Source: Hyphomicrobiales bacterium
GTDB lineage: Bacteria > Pseudomonadota > Alphaproteobacteria > Rhizobiales > Rhizobiaceae
Direction: 5' to 3'
NCBI GenBank assembly: GCA_900469625.1
Contig: UBXV01000035.1
Coordinates: forward strand, 1-64,000
DNA length: 64,000 nt
In this document: positions 35,732-45,400 of the stretch, piece by piece
How the letters are laid out: every line of letters begins with the position of its first letter
Position numbering within the stretch: position 1 is the first letter of the stretch
Made by a program: the position numbers and the translations under genes
The notes under the pieces: generated by a model
Told to the model about the DNA's origin: nothing
The model's input: the letters and a program-made list of their open reading frames with translations, nothing else
Database searches by the model: none

Positions 35732-36807
35732 CAGGCTGCCTCGCCGGATGCCTGGCCGGTCGGGAAACGCACGCCGATCCGTTCGCCTTCCTTTGTCAGG
35801 TCCGCAACCACGTTCTCGGTGATCGGAATTCCCGTCATCAGTCGCTCGTCCTCGCGGCGCTGTTCCGGCTCGCCCGGCATCATGATCTCCCCGACACCCG
35901 CCGCCTTCGGCAGCGCCTTGATGCGCTGATAGAATTCGTCCATGCGCGCGTCGAAGTTCTCGAGCGACATGAAAAGATCAGGCTTGATAGCGAAGAAGAG
36001 GTGGCCGACGTTCTGCGGCTCACTGTGATCGAAATAAAGGCTCTTCACGTCACCGCCGAAGTTCGCGCCGGTGAGAACACCGGACATGAGGTCCATCAAT
36101 GTTGCAAGCACGGATCCCTTGACCCCGCCAAATGGCAGGCAGACGCCCTCGAATGCTTTCGCCGCATCCGTCGTCGGGTTGCCGTCGACGTCGAGGGCAA
36201 GTCCCTCCGCAATGGCCTCACCCTTCATTGCGGCAAGGCGGATCTTGCCTCGGGCGATAACGGTCATCGCCATGTCCATGACATAGGGCGCGTATTTCCC
36301 GCCCGGAATACCCGCTGCAATCGGGCTTGCACCGAGGAAGGTTGTGCGCCCGCCCCACATCGGGATGGCCGGTGACGAGTTCGTGAAGATCATCGAAATG
36401 TAGCCGGCTTCGATCGCCTGGAGTGCATAAAGCGCACCCATGCCGAAGTGAGTGCTGCGGTGAACGCCGACCAGACCAATGCCGTTGGCTTTCGCCAGTT
36501 CAACGGCTTCTTCTGTCGCCTTATGGGAGGCAAGGAACCCCATGCCGTTGTCGCCGTCGACGAGGGAGACAGCGCCCGCAACCTTTTGGACGCGGATCTC
36601 AGGCCGTGCGTTCACGAGCCCGCGCTGCAATCTCTCGACATACATCGGTATCCGCGAGACCCCGTGGGAGTCGATACCGCGCAGATTGGCCTTCACCAGA
36701 TCGCGGGCGATCGTGGCTGCATCGGGCTCTGACATTCCAGTGCCGGCGAATATCTTCGTCGCGAAGGCAGTCAGTTCGTCGACGGAGAAGTAGGTGACTT
36801 TCGACAT
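35731..36807 (-). CDS. Ldh_2 family (malate/L-lactate-type) dehydrogenase
   Basis: 358-residue NAD(P)-dependent 2-hydroxyacid dehydrogenase of the Ldh_2 (PF02615) family. The catalytic histidine lies in GIDSHGVSRIPMY (about residues 55-67), and GVHRSTHFG and the Ile/Ser-rich SPIAAGIPGGKYAPYV stretch are family marks. Members include malate, ureidoglycolate, sulfolactate and 2,3-diketogulonate dehydrogenases, so substrate is open. It lies 38 bases downstream of tctA. Confidence 0.88.
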   Translation of the reverse strand: MSKVTYFSVDELTAFATKIFAGTGMSEPDAATIARDLVKANLRGIDSHGVSRIPMYVERLQRGLVNARPEIRVQKVAGAVSLVDGDNGMGFLASHKATEEAVELAKANGIGLVGVHRSTHFGMGALYALQAIEAGYISMIFTNSSPAIPMWGGRTTFLGASPIAAGIPGGKYAPYVMDMAMTVIARGKIRLAAMKGEAIAEGLALDVDGNPTTDAAKAFEGVCLPFGGVKGSVLATLMDLMSGVLTGANFGGDVKSLYFDHSEPQNVGHLFFAIKPDLFMSLENFDARMDEFYQRIKALPKAAGVGEIMMPGEPEQRREDERLMTGIPITENVVADLTKEGERIGVRFPTGQASGEAA

Positions 36808-36845
36808 GGCGATGTTCCTGGTTGATCGGTAACCGATGACAAGGC

Positions 36846-38363
36846 TCAGGCTTGGTTTGCCGCTTCGCTGGCCAGGCGCGCAGCGCGCCAGCGCAACAGG
36901 GTGGGCACGAGAACAAGCGTCACAGCGATGACAATCAGCGCGAGCGAGATCGGATGGGTGAAAAAGATACTTGCATCCCCCTGACTGATCGTCAGGGCGC
37001 GACGGAACTGCTGTTCGGCAAGCGGTCCAAGGATCAGGCCAACGATACAGGGCGCGACCGGGACGTTAAACACCCGCATGCCGAAGCCGATGACGCCGAT
37101 GATCCAGAGCAACGCCACATCGACGATGTTGTTGTTGAGCGTATAAGCGCCCATCGTCGCGAACAGCAAAATCCCTGAGTAGAGCCACGGACGCGGGATG
37201 GCGAGCAGCTTCACCCAGACGCCGGCGAGCGGCAGGTTGAGGAGGAGCAGCATGACGTTGCCGATATAGAGGCTGGCAATGAGCCCCCAGACGAGCTCGG
37301 GATTGTTGTCGAAAAGCAGCGGCCCCGGCTGGATGCCATATTGCTGGAATGCGGCGAGCATGATTGCTGCCGTCGCCGAGGTCGGCAGGCCGAGCGCCAG
37401 AAGCGGCGCAAGCACGCCCGCGGCTGCAGCATTGTTGGCCGCTTCGGGTCCCGCGACTGCCTCGATCGCACCATGACCGAACTCTTCCGGGTTCTTCGAA
37501 AGGCGCTTTTCCGTCAGATAGGACAGGAATGTCGGGATCTCGCTGCCACCGGCCGGAAGCGCACCGATCGGAAAGCCAATGGCCGTACCACGCAGCCACG
37601 GCTTCCAGGAGCGGCGCCAGTCTTCGCGGCTCAGCCACTTGGAACCCTTGAGCTGGTAGAGCTCCTCGGTTTCGAAGCAGTGGCGCGCAACTGTGAACAG
37701 CGTTTCACCGACGGCAAAGAGGCCAACTGCAACAACAACCACGTCGATACCGTCAAGCAGTTCCGAGATGCCGAGCGTGAAGCGCGCCTGGCCCGTCTGC
37801 AAATCGATCCCGACCAAGCCCAGCGCGAGGCCGAACAGCAGGCTGGCAAGGCCGCGAGACAGTGAATCGCCAAGCACTGCAGTGACCGTGGTGAGCGCAA
37901 GCACCATGAGTGCAAAATATTCCGTCGGGCCGAAGAGCAGCGCGATCTTCACCATCAATGGAGCGACAAAGGTGAGCGCGATCGTCGCGATGGTGCCGGC
38001 GACGAAAGAACCGATTGCGGCAGTCGCCAGCGCCTGCGCACCGCGGCCCTTGCGGGCCATCGCGTGGCCGTCGAGCGCCGTGACGATGGATGCCGATTCA
38101 CCAGGCGTGTTGAGCAGGATCGACGTGGTCGATCCGCCATACATGGCGCCATAGTAGATACCGGCAAACATGATGAAGGCGCTGGTCGGTTCCATCCCGT
38201 AGGTAACCGGCAGGAGCAGGGCGACCGTCAGCGCCGGTCCGATGCCGGGAAGAACGCCAATCGCCGTGCCAAGCGTTACGCCGACCAGGGACCAGAACAG
38301 GTTGTACGGCGTGGCGGCGACGGCAAAGCCGTGGAAGAGTGCTGCTAAGGTATCCATGTTCAT
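36846..38363 (-). CDS. tctA: Tripartite tricarboxylate transporter, large membrane subunit
   Basis: 505-residue membrane protein with about 12 hydrophobic segments and the family motifs [33 protein letters not shown] (about residues 75-90) and [17 protein letters not shown]. It forms the secondary carrier with TctB and receives substrate from the TctC binding protein. ATG at 38363; a second ATG at 38357 is possible. The substrate class is organic acids such as citrate, tartrate, or other carboxylates or sulfonates. Confidence 0.93.
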   Translation of the reverse strand: MNMDTLAALFHGFAVAATPYNLFWSLVGVTLGTAIGVLPGIGPALTVALLLPVTYGMEPTSAFIMFAGIYYGAMYGGSTTSILLNTPGESASIVTALDGHAMARKGRGAQALATAAIGSFVAGTIATIALTFVAPLMVKIALLFGPTEYFALMVLALTTVTAVLGDSLSRGLASLLFGLALGLVGIDLQTGQARFTLGISELLDGIDVVVVAVGLFAVGETLFTVARHCFETEELYQLKGSKWLSREDWRRSWKPWLRGTAIGFPIGALPAGGSEIPTFLSYLTEKRLSKNPEEFGHGAIEAVAGPEAANNAAAAGVLAPLLALGLPTSATAAIMLAAFQQYGIQPGPLLFDNNPELVWGLIASLYIGNVMLLLLNLPLAGVWVKLLAIPRPWLYSGILLFATMGAYTLNNNIVDVALLWIIGVIGFGMRVFNVPVAPCIVGLILGPLAEQQFRRALTISQGDASIFFTHPISLALIVIAVTLVLVPTLLRWRAARLASEAANQA

Positions 38364-38425
38364 TCCGCCCTCAGGCTATGAGAATTCGGCAAGGTCTTTG
38401 TTTGCGCATTCGAACCGAGCGCGGC

Positions 38426-38923
38426 TCAAGCGGTGCTGCCGGAAAGATCGATCAGGTCTTCGATGTAGCTGCCGGTCGGCAGATCGAGATCAAGGCCGTA
38501 ATCGAAGACCAGATACGTCAGCGCGGTCAGCAACAGCCCAATCAGCAGATTGCGCAGATGAGTCCGGCTGCCGAAGGCCATTGCCGAGACGACGAAGAGG
38601 AAGGTGCCGGAGATGACCCAGCCGAGCCTCTCCAAGAGCACGAGCTGTGATGCGAAGGCTGCAGCCACAAGGATTACGGCCTTCCAGTCGAGCTCGGGAA
38701 ATTCCTCCACCTGCAAGCGATGAAGGAAAGCCTCGTAGAGAAGCTGCAGGCCGACGAGAAACAGTCCCGTGGCGATGAGGGCGGGAAACAGGCCTGGCCC
38801 GATCACCGTCTGCGCTGCGATGGGAGGCGTCGACCATGTCTCGAAACCGATGAACAGACCGAGACTGAGCGACGCAAATCCGAGGATTGTCTCCCCGATA
38901 CGGAAATTGGCCGATTTCAACAT
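38426..38923 (-). CDS. tctB: Tripartite tricarboxylate transporter, small membrane subunit
   Basis: 165-residue membrane protein with four hydrophobic segments and the TctB-type opening GIGE/GFASLSLGLFIGFETW and IGPGLFPALIATGL. ATG 38923 has GGGAGG 7 bases upstream. It lies between tctC and tctA, as in most TTT operons, and is the poorly conserved helper of the carrier. Confidence 0.88.
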   Translation of the reverse strand: MLKSANFRIGETILGFASLSLGLFIGFETWSTPPIAAQTVIGPGLFPALIATGLFLVGLQLLYEAFLHRLQVEEFPELDWKAVILVAAAFASQLVLLERLGWVISGTFLFVVSAMAFGSRTHLRNLLIGLLLTALTYLVFDYGLDLDLPTGSYIEDLIDLSGSTA

Positions 38924-38950
38924 GATGACACCTCCCAAGGTGGACGACGG

Positions 38951-39934
38951 TCAGAGAAGCCCGACTTCCTTCAATGCGCCCTCGACGCGCTTCTGCTCCT
39001 CGGCGAGGAACGCAGCGAAAGCGTCCGCCGGCAGATAGGTGTCGATCCAGCCGCGCTTCTCGAGAGCAGCCTTCCATTCAGGGGTCTTGACGAGGGCGGC
39101 AATCGCCTTCTCAAGCCCTTCGCGGTCCTTGTCGGCAAGCTTTGGGTGCGCCATGATCCCGCGCCAGTTCATGACGGCGAGATCAACGCCCGCCTCCTTC
39201 AACGTCGGAACATCGACCCCCGGAATACGAGTGTCCCCGGTGACCGCAAGTGCGCGAAGCTGTCCGGCCTCGACCTGCGCGCGGAACTCTTCATAGCCAC
39301 TGATGCCGACCGTCGCGTGCCCGCCAAGGGTCGAGGCCAGCACCTCGCCGCCGCCGGCATGCACCACGTAGTTGATCTTCTTCGGGTCGACGCCAACGGT
39401 CTTGGCAATCAAGCCCGCGGCGACGTGATCGATACCGCCGATCGAACCACCGGCCCAGGAGACCTTCGCCGGATCTGCCTTCAGACGGGCGACAAGGTCA
39501 TCCATCGTCTTGATATCGGAGTTCGTCGGCACCACGATGGCATCGGCCTCACCCATCAGCCTGGCGACCGGAACAGTCTGGTCGAGCGTCACGGGCGACT
39601 TTGTCGTCAACACGCCGCCGACCAAGGCAAAACCGATGACCAGGGCCGACGGATGACGCGGCTTGGTTGTCACGAACTGTGAAAGGCCGACCGTGCCGCC
39701 ACCACCGGCAGCGTTCTGAACCTCGACCGGTCCGGTGATCTTGTCTCCTTGCAGGATGGTCTGAATGGTTCGAGCCAACTGGTCGTAACCACTGCCAGGG
39801 CTGCTCGGCGCCATGACGTGAAGGGATTCCAGCTGTTCTTGCGCGAAGGCGGGAACGGTCGCCTGATGAACCAGCATTGCGGTTGCAGCGGCGGCCAGCG
39901 CCGTTGAAAGGACGCGTCGTGTGATCTTCTTCAT
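38951..39934 (-). CDS. tctC: Tripartite tricarboxylate transporter binding protein
   Basis: 327-residue periplasmic binding protein of the TctC/Bug family. The signal peptide MKKITRRVLSTALAAAATAM ends after AFA; the mature protein has MAPSSPGSGYDQLART and VEVQNAAGGGGTVGLSQF (about residues 66-83), where Bug proteins bind the proximal carboxylate through water molecules. ATG 39934 follows GGAGGAG. The ligand is an organic acid not readable from sequence. Confidence 0.92.
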   Translation of the reverse strand: MKKITRRVLSTALAAAATAMLVHQATVPAFAQEQLESLHVMAPSSPGSGYDQLARTIQTILQGDKITGPVEVQNAAGGGGTVGLSQFVTTKPRHPSALVIGFALVGGVLTTKSPVTLDQTVPVARLMGEADAIVVPTNSDIKTMDDLVARLKADPAKVSWAGGSIGGIDHVAAGLIAKTVGVDPKKINYVVHAGGGEVLASTLGGHATVGISGYEEFRAQVEAGQLRALAVTGDTRIPGVDVPTLKEAGVDLAVMNWRGIMAHPKLADKDREGLEKAIAALVKTPEWKAALEKRGWIDTYLPADAFAAFLAEEQKRVEGALKEVGLL

Positions 39935-40053
39935 GGAAACTCCTCCATCCATGTGCACTGTGTTGTTCGATCCCAGGGACCGCCACTCGGCCCCCTCCTC
40001 CCGGATCGCCGGAACACATTCCCGGCTCGCCCTTTCGGGAATTTCAGGTGTCG

Positions 40054-41145
40054 TCAGGCGGCCGATGTCGAAGCACCGACGGCGCGAATGGCATCCACCA
40101 CCTTCGCGGTGAAGGCATCGGTATCGAGGCTTCCGCCGACGTCGCGCGTGCGTGATTGCGGGTCCCGCAAGACGGCCTCGGTGGCTGTCTCGATCAGAGC
40201 CGCGGCGCGCGTGAGGCGCGGATCGCTTCGACGGCGAGCGAGCCATTCAAGCAACATGCCGGCCGAAAGAATGAGGGAGGTCGGGTTCGCAACGTTCCTG
40301 CCGGCAATGTCAGGCGCTGAGCCATGCTGTGCTTGTGCGACGCAAATGTCGTCGCCGGCGTTGATCGATCCACCAAGACCAAGGCTTCCAGAAAGCTCCG
40401 AGGCCTCATCCGAGAGGATATCGCCGAACATGTTGGTGGTGACGATGACGTCGAAACGATCCGGCGAGCGAATGAGATGGGCCGCCGCCGCATCCACGAT
40501 CAGCTCTTCCAGATGGACATCCGGATAGGCTTCCGCGACCTTGCGCACTTCGCGCAGGAACAGGCCGTCGGAGAGCTTGACCACATTCGCCTTATGCACC
40601 GCAGTCACCTTCTTGCGGCGGTGGCGTGCCAGTTCGAAAGCCACCTTGGCCACCCGCGAGGACGCCTTGGCAGTCACTTTTCGGATCGAAAACGCCATAT
40701 CCGGATCAGGCATGAATTCGCCAGCACCGGCGTACATGTTGCGGTCGGAGTAGAACCCTTCCGTGTTCTCGCGCACGAGGACCAGGTCCATCGGTTTACG
40801 AAGGATCGTCAATCCGTCGCGCGAGCGGCAGGGGCGAATGTTGGCATAAAGCTCGAATTTGGTTCTGAGCTCGCCGGACGGATTGACACCGCCTTTGTCG
40901 CGCGGCGGATACTCGTAGTGCGAGACCGGTCCAAGAATGACGCCATCTACCTCGGACACACGCTTCATCACCGCGTCCGCCAATGTCGTGCCCTGCTCGG
41001 CAAGCGACTTGAGGCCGATGTCTCTGATTTCGAAGTCGAGCCCCACGCCGGTTGCGGCATCGGCAGCCTTCAGCACCTCCAAGGTCGCGGTGGTGATTTC
41101 CGCACCAATCCCATCACCCGGCAGTACGAGAAGTTTAATCGTCAT
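40054..41145 (-). CDS. Isopropylmalate/isocitrate/tartrate dehydrogenase family protein
   Basis: 363-residue metal- and NAD-dependent beta-decarboxylating dehydrogenase. N-terminal LPGDGIGAEITTATLEVL, the phosphate/substrate-region LRTKFELYANIRP, RENTEGFYSD, and the metal site FGDILSDEASELSG are visible. RENTEGFYS and the missing IPMDH-type REL make leucine biosynthesis unlikely; tartrate or another 2-hydroxy diacid is more likely. It is the promoter-proximal gene of the operon read leftward and divergent from gntR, so it should be the first enzyme of the pathway. Confidence 0.88.
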   Translation of the reverse strand: MTIKLLVLPGDGIGAEITTATLEVLKAADAATGVGLDFEIRDIGLKSLAEQGTTLADAVMKRVSEVDGVILGPVSHYEYPPRDKGGVNPSGELRTKFELYANIRPCRSRDGLTILRKPMDLVLVRENTEGFYSDRNMYAGAGEFMPDPDMAFSIRKVTAKASSRVAKVAFELARHRRKKVTAVHKANVVKLSDGLFLREVRKVAEAYPDVHLEELIVDAAAAHLIRSPDRFDVIVTTNMFGDILSDEASELSGSLGLGGSINAGDDICVAQAQHGSAPDIAGRNVANPTSLILSAGMLLEWLARRRSDPRLTRAAALIETATEAVLRDPQSRTRDVGGSLDTDAFTAKVVDAIRAVGASTSAA

Positions 41146-41269
41146 GTCTTCCTCACCGTTCGGGAGATCGCGGAGGCCATGCGAGATCGTTCGCCGACTT
41201 CACGCCGGCGTCGAAAAAGCAAAGATAAAATTGGAGTCCTCCAGACCGCTCTTGGTCTTTTTCTCCTCT

Positions 41270-41301
41270 AAAATACCAATTACGCCGTTGCTTGGTATTT
41301 T
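41270..41301. promoter_or_regulatory. Candidate GntR operator (long inverted repeat)
   Basis: AAAATACCAA and TTGGTATTTT form a perfect 10-base inverted repeat separated by 12 bases, in the divergent region between the dehydrogenase gene (start 41145) and the GntR gene (start 41378). Many GntR sites have ATACCA-like half-sites, though usually closer together. Confidence 0.45.
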
Positions 41302-41377
41302 GCAATAGGGAAAAACCAAAATCCCTTGGCCTCATCGCTCGTCTGTGGCATAGATAAGCAAAATCGGGAGCTTAGCC

Positions 41378-42268
41378 TTGCAGACCACCCCGCTGATCGT
41401 CAGCCTCGCCGACCAGATCGTCGCCCACATTCGCACCGACAAGCTTTCCGAGGGCGATCGCCTGGTGGAACGAAAGCTTGCCGAACAGCTCCGGGTATCA
41501 CGCTCGCCGGTGCGCAACGCCATGAAGTTGCTGCACGAAGCCGGGGTACTGAAGCAGGGAGAAGGCGGCGGCTACATGATCGCCGACGTCGGGGCGGCCG
41601 AGAAGCTGTCGCTTGAATCGGCCTCCACGGAGGATGACGAACAGATCTATCTGACGATCGCCGACGACCGCCTGCACGGCCGCCTGCCGGAAAAGATCAC
41701 GGAAAGCGAGTTTCTGCGCCGCTACGACCTGACGAAGGGCCGGCTGTCAAAAATACTCTTGCGCATGGCCAATGAAGGCTGGATCGAGCGGCTTCCGGGC
41801 CACGGATGGGCATTTCTGCCGGTCCTTACGTCCCTCCAGGCCTACGAAGACAGCTTTCGGTTTCGCCTGTTGATCGAACCCGCCGCACTGCTGGAGCCAA
41901 CCTTCAAGCTGAACCGCCCCGCACTTTTACGCTGCCGCGAGGAACAGGAGTGGCTGGTCAACGGCGGCATCTGGACCGTGTCGGATGCAAAGCTGTTTGG
42001 ACTGAACAGCGGCATGCACGAGGCGATCATCGAATGCTGCCAGAACAGCTTCTTCATCGATGCGCTCAATCGGCTTGATCGCCTTCGCCGCCTCATTGAC
42101 TACCGCCAGATGCTGGACCGCAACAGCGCACGCGACCGATGCCTCGAACATATCGAGCTTCTGGACCTGATCCTCGCGGGGAAAAACGAAGAAGCGTCGC
42201 GCTACATGGCGCGTCACCTTGCAGACCTTGGCCGCCTCAAAACGGTGGCGCGGGAAATGCGAGGATAA
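41378..42268 (+). CDS. GntR family regulator with two winged-helix domains
   Basis: 296-residue regulator. The first winged helix is typical GntR (ERKLAEQLRVSRSPVRNAMK, about residues 29-48). A second wing-like unit follows (SEFLRRYDLTKGRLSKILLR, about 107-126, then MANEGWIERLPGHGW), before an FCD-type helical ligand domain with MHEAIIECCQN. Start is TTG 41378 with GGGAG 8 bases upstream; no better ATG is in frame. It faces the TTT/catabolic operon across the long inverted repeat and likely senses the transported acid. Confidence 0.83.
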   Translation: MQTTPLIVSLADQIVAHIRTDKLSEGDRLVERKLAEQLRVSRSPVRNAMKLLHEAGVLKQGEGGGYMIADVGAAEKLSLESASTEDDEQIYLTIADDRLHGRLPEKITESEFLRRYDLTKGRLSKILLRMANEGWIERLPGHGWAFLPVLTSLQAYEDSFRFRLLIEPAALLEPTFKLNRPALLRCREEQEWLVNGGIWTVSDAKLFGLNSGMHEAIIECCQNSFFIDALNRLDRLRRLIDYRQMLDRNSARDRCLEHIELLDLILAGKNEEASRYMARHLADLGRLKTVAREMRG

Positions 42269-42434
42269 TTCAACGCTCGCGACCCGAGATGGATCTGAAG
42301 CGAAGGTTGGCTCCACGGACCGGGAAAACCGGGATGCCATCCACGGACACGCAACGACCAGCCTGTTCCGGGTCTCCAGGGCTCTGCTACGACCGAAAGC
42401 TGACCGACAGGCCTCTCGCCTTCACCGGCATCCA

Positions 42435-45400
42435 TCACATTCTACCGCTTACTCCCACCTTCGCTCCAACTGACTTTTCACCGTTACCTTCGACATTGAG
42501 CAGCAGTCCTGCATCGATCGCCCACCCTTGCGTGGCATTAATCGACAGTCCGGCGGAAAGCGAGCCAAAAACACCCTCGCCATCAAGCTCGGAGTATCCG
42601 ACCGTGCCGGCGAGCCTGGGGGTCAGGGTCAGGTCGCTCTCAAGGTTGAACTGTCGGGCAATCTCCGCCCTCAGGCTGACCCGCAGCTGTTCTTCGGTGA
42701 AGCCCTCGATGTCGATGGCGTTGCCGGCGCCATTCTTCACCCCATAATCGTCAACCGTTTCGGAGAAGTAGACGGCCCGCAACGCCGGTGTGAACACGGT
42801 GACGTCATCCAGCTGCCACTGCCCCTTGATCGCGGTGTCCATGAGCAAGCGGCGGGTGCCGAACGTGCCGTCCCAGGCGTTCGCATCGATGGTGTTGGAC
42901 GATCCGCCATAAAGCAGGCTCGTATCCCAGAAGATGCCCTTGCCGATTTCGAAGGAGGCATAGGGACCGGCCAGCCAGCCATTGCCGAAAAGCTCCATAT
43001 CCTCGTCGGTCGGATCGGTCATCCGGTCATGGTGGAAGGACAGCCCGAGCAGCGCTTTCTCCGACAGCAGATAGTCCGCGCCGAGCGAGACCATGCCGAA
43101 GTTGCCCCACCTGTCGTCTTCGTCCTTGCGGCGGTGCATCAGGACTGTGCCGTCGAGCCAGATGTTGAATGGCGAGATTTCCGCCTGTTCAACGCCATCG
43201 GCCCTGTCGCGGGCTGCCTTCATTTGGGCAAGGCTGGTGGAAAAGCCAAGTGTCACGCCATCGGTCGAGGGTGTCATGCGGCTGGTCAGCGTCTCGGTGC
43301 CCGCGGCCATCCGCCGACGGTCGATCAGGCCCGGCACCTTGATGGTCGAAGCGATCAGGTTCTGGCGTGTCTGCACGAAGTCTCGCACCAGCGCGTTGAT
43401 CTCCTCGGCGTGCTTGGAGGCATCAAAGGCGAGCTTGTAGGTCACCGTCCCCGTGTTGGAAGCACCAAGCGCGCTGACGAGACGGAAGCCGATGCGCACC
43501 TGGCCGGAATAGGCCTTGTTGGGGATAAATTTCAGATACCAGCCGACCGGAGGAGCGACTGGGCCAACCTGTGCCAGTTCGCCCTGGATTATGGACGCGG
43601 TCCCGGCATGCTCCGGCTCCACGAAGGTCGCTTCGGCCCCGATGAACGGACCGCCGGTGGCGCCGCTATTGAGATAGACGTCCGATGGTGCCGATCCGGC
43701 CGGGACATCGACCACCTTGTCGGTGACTGTGATGGCGATGGCGCGAACGTTCAGGGTGTAGTTTACCGTTCCCGTTGCGCCGTTGTTGTCGCGAACCCCG
43801 ATCGTGAAGGCATAATTGCCTCCGGCGTCAGCTGCGAGTGGACCCGTCAGTTCGCCTGTTGAGATGTTCAGGACCATTCCTTTGGGCAATGTTCCGGATG
43901 CAAGGCGATAAAGCAGCGGAGCCGCTCCGCCTTCAGCAGAGATCGGCTGGCTGTAGGCCTCGCCCGCCATCGCCTGCCTGAGAGATCCACTGGATGGCGA
44001 AAAGACGAGGATCGGTTGCGTGACTGTGATCGTCACAGTCGCCGCTGTGGACGGCCCCGTAGCGTTGGAGGCAATGTAGGTGAAGCTGTCGACACCGGAA
44101 TAGCCCGGGGCCGGTGTGTAGGTAATCGCAAGTCCGGAGGCCGTTGCGATGCCGTGTGCCGGCCGGGTCACGATGGAAAGTGTGTCGGCGGCACCGCCGC
44201 CGAGGTTCAGCGGTATCGAATTGCCAGTCGAGTTTGCGGCAACAGTCGCATTTGAATCGCTTGAGGTCGGAGCGGGGACCACGATTGTAATCGAATAGGC
44301 CGACGTCCCCACGGCACCATTGGCATCGGTTGCCGTCACGGTGAAATCATTGGCCCCGGCGGTGGTTGGCACACCGGAGATGGTGCCCGTCGCGCCGTCG
44401 AACTTGAGGCCCTCAGGAAGCCCGCCCAAAGTGACGTCATAACGAGTAACCGGCGCTGCGGTCGCCGCAATGATCGTGAGCCCGTTATAGGGCGTTCCGA
44501 CGGTTCCACGCGGCAGCGCGCCGGCCACAGGCGAAAAGACGAACGTCGGTTGCTCGACGGTGATTGTCACCATGCCCGGGAGAGAGTCCCCAAAGGGATT
44601 GCTGATCCTGTATCCGAAACGCACTTCGCCGGCCGCGTGGCCCGGCGGTGTATAGGTTACGACGGTACCCGCCACGGCAGTCACACCGTCCGCGGGCGAG
44701 CTGACAAGGGTGGCTGCGGTAAACGGTCCGCCGGTCGCTCCGGCCGCAAGGTCAATCGCGACAGCAACACCGGCGGCGGTCTTTGCGCCATGCGCGGTGA
44801 CCGTCGGCACCGGCGCCGGCATCACGGTGACGGTCACAGTGGCGGGCGCGGAAGTTCCATCGGGGCCGGAAGCCACATAGGTGAAACTGTCCGTGCCGAA
44901 GAAATTGGCAGCGGGCGTATAGACCAGGACGTTCGGCAAACTGACGGACGCCGTGCCGTGCGCTGGCGCCCTGTCGATCGCGATTTCTGCGATGACCCCG
45001 CTATCGTTCCGGGTCACGAAGATGTTGGCGGAGCTGTTGGCCACCATGCGCTGTGTGTCGTCGGTCGCCACCGGAGCGGGCCTTCCAAGGACATTGATCG
45101 TCACACGCGCTGTATTCGAAACGCCGCCGGGGCCTACGGCCTGGTAGGTAAAAGTATCTGTGCCCTTGAACGGCCTGCCGCTTCCGTCCTCGCCCCGCTC
45201 ATATGTTCCCGTTCCGTCCGCGAGAAAGCTGAATCCTCTCAAATGCTGGGGCTGGCTTTGCATCCTGAACTGGAAGGGTCCGGCTCCTGTAGCGAGGAGG
45301 CTGAAGCCCAGTCTCGTTTCCTCTGGCTTCATCTCAAATGTGAGGTCTTGCGCAACCGGGGGCGGGGGGTCTCCGACAGTCACTGTCACACGTGCTGGCA

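Noticed and set aside
36825-36837. Short palindrome ATCGGT-A-ACCGAT between tctA and the Ldh_2 gene.
   Set aside because: Six-base arms within an operon and no regulatory context; probably chance.
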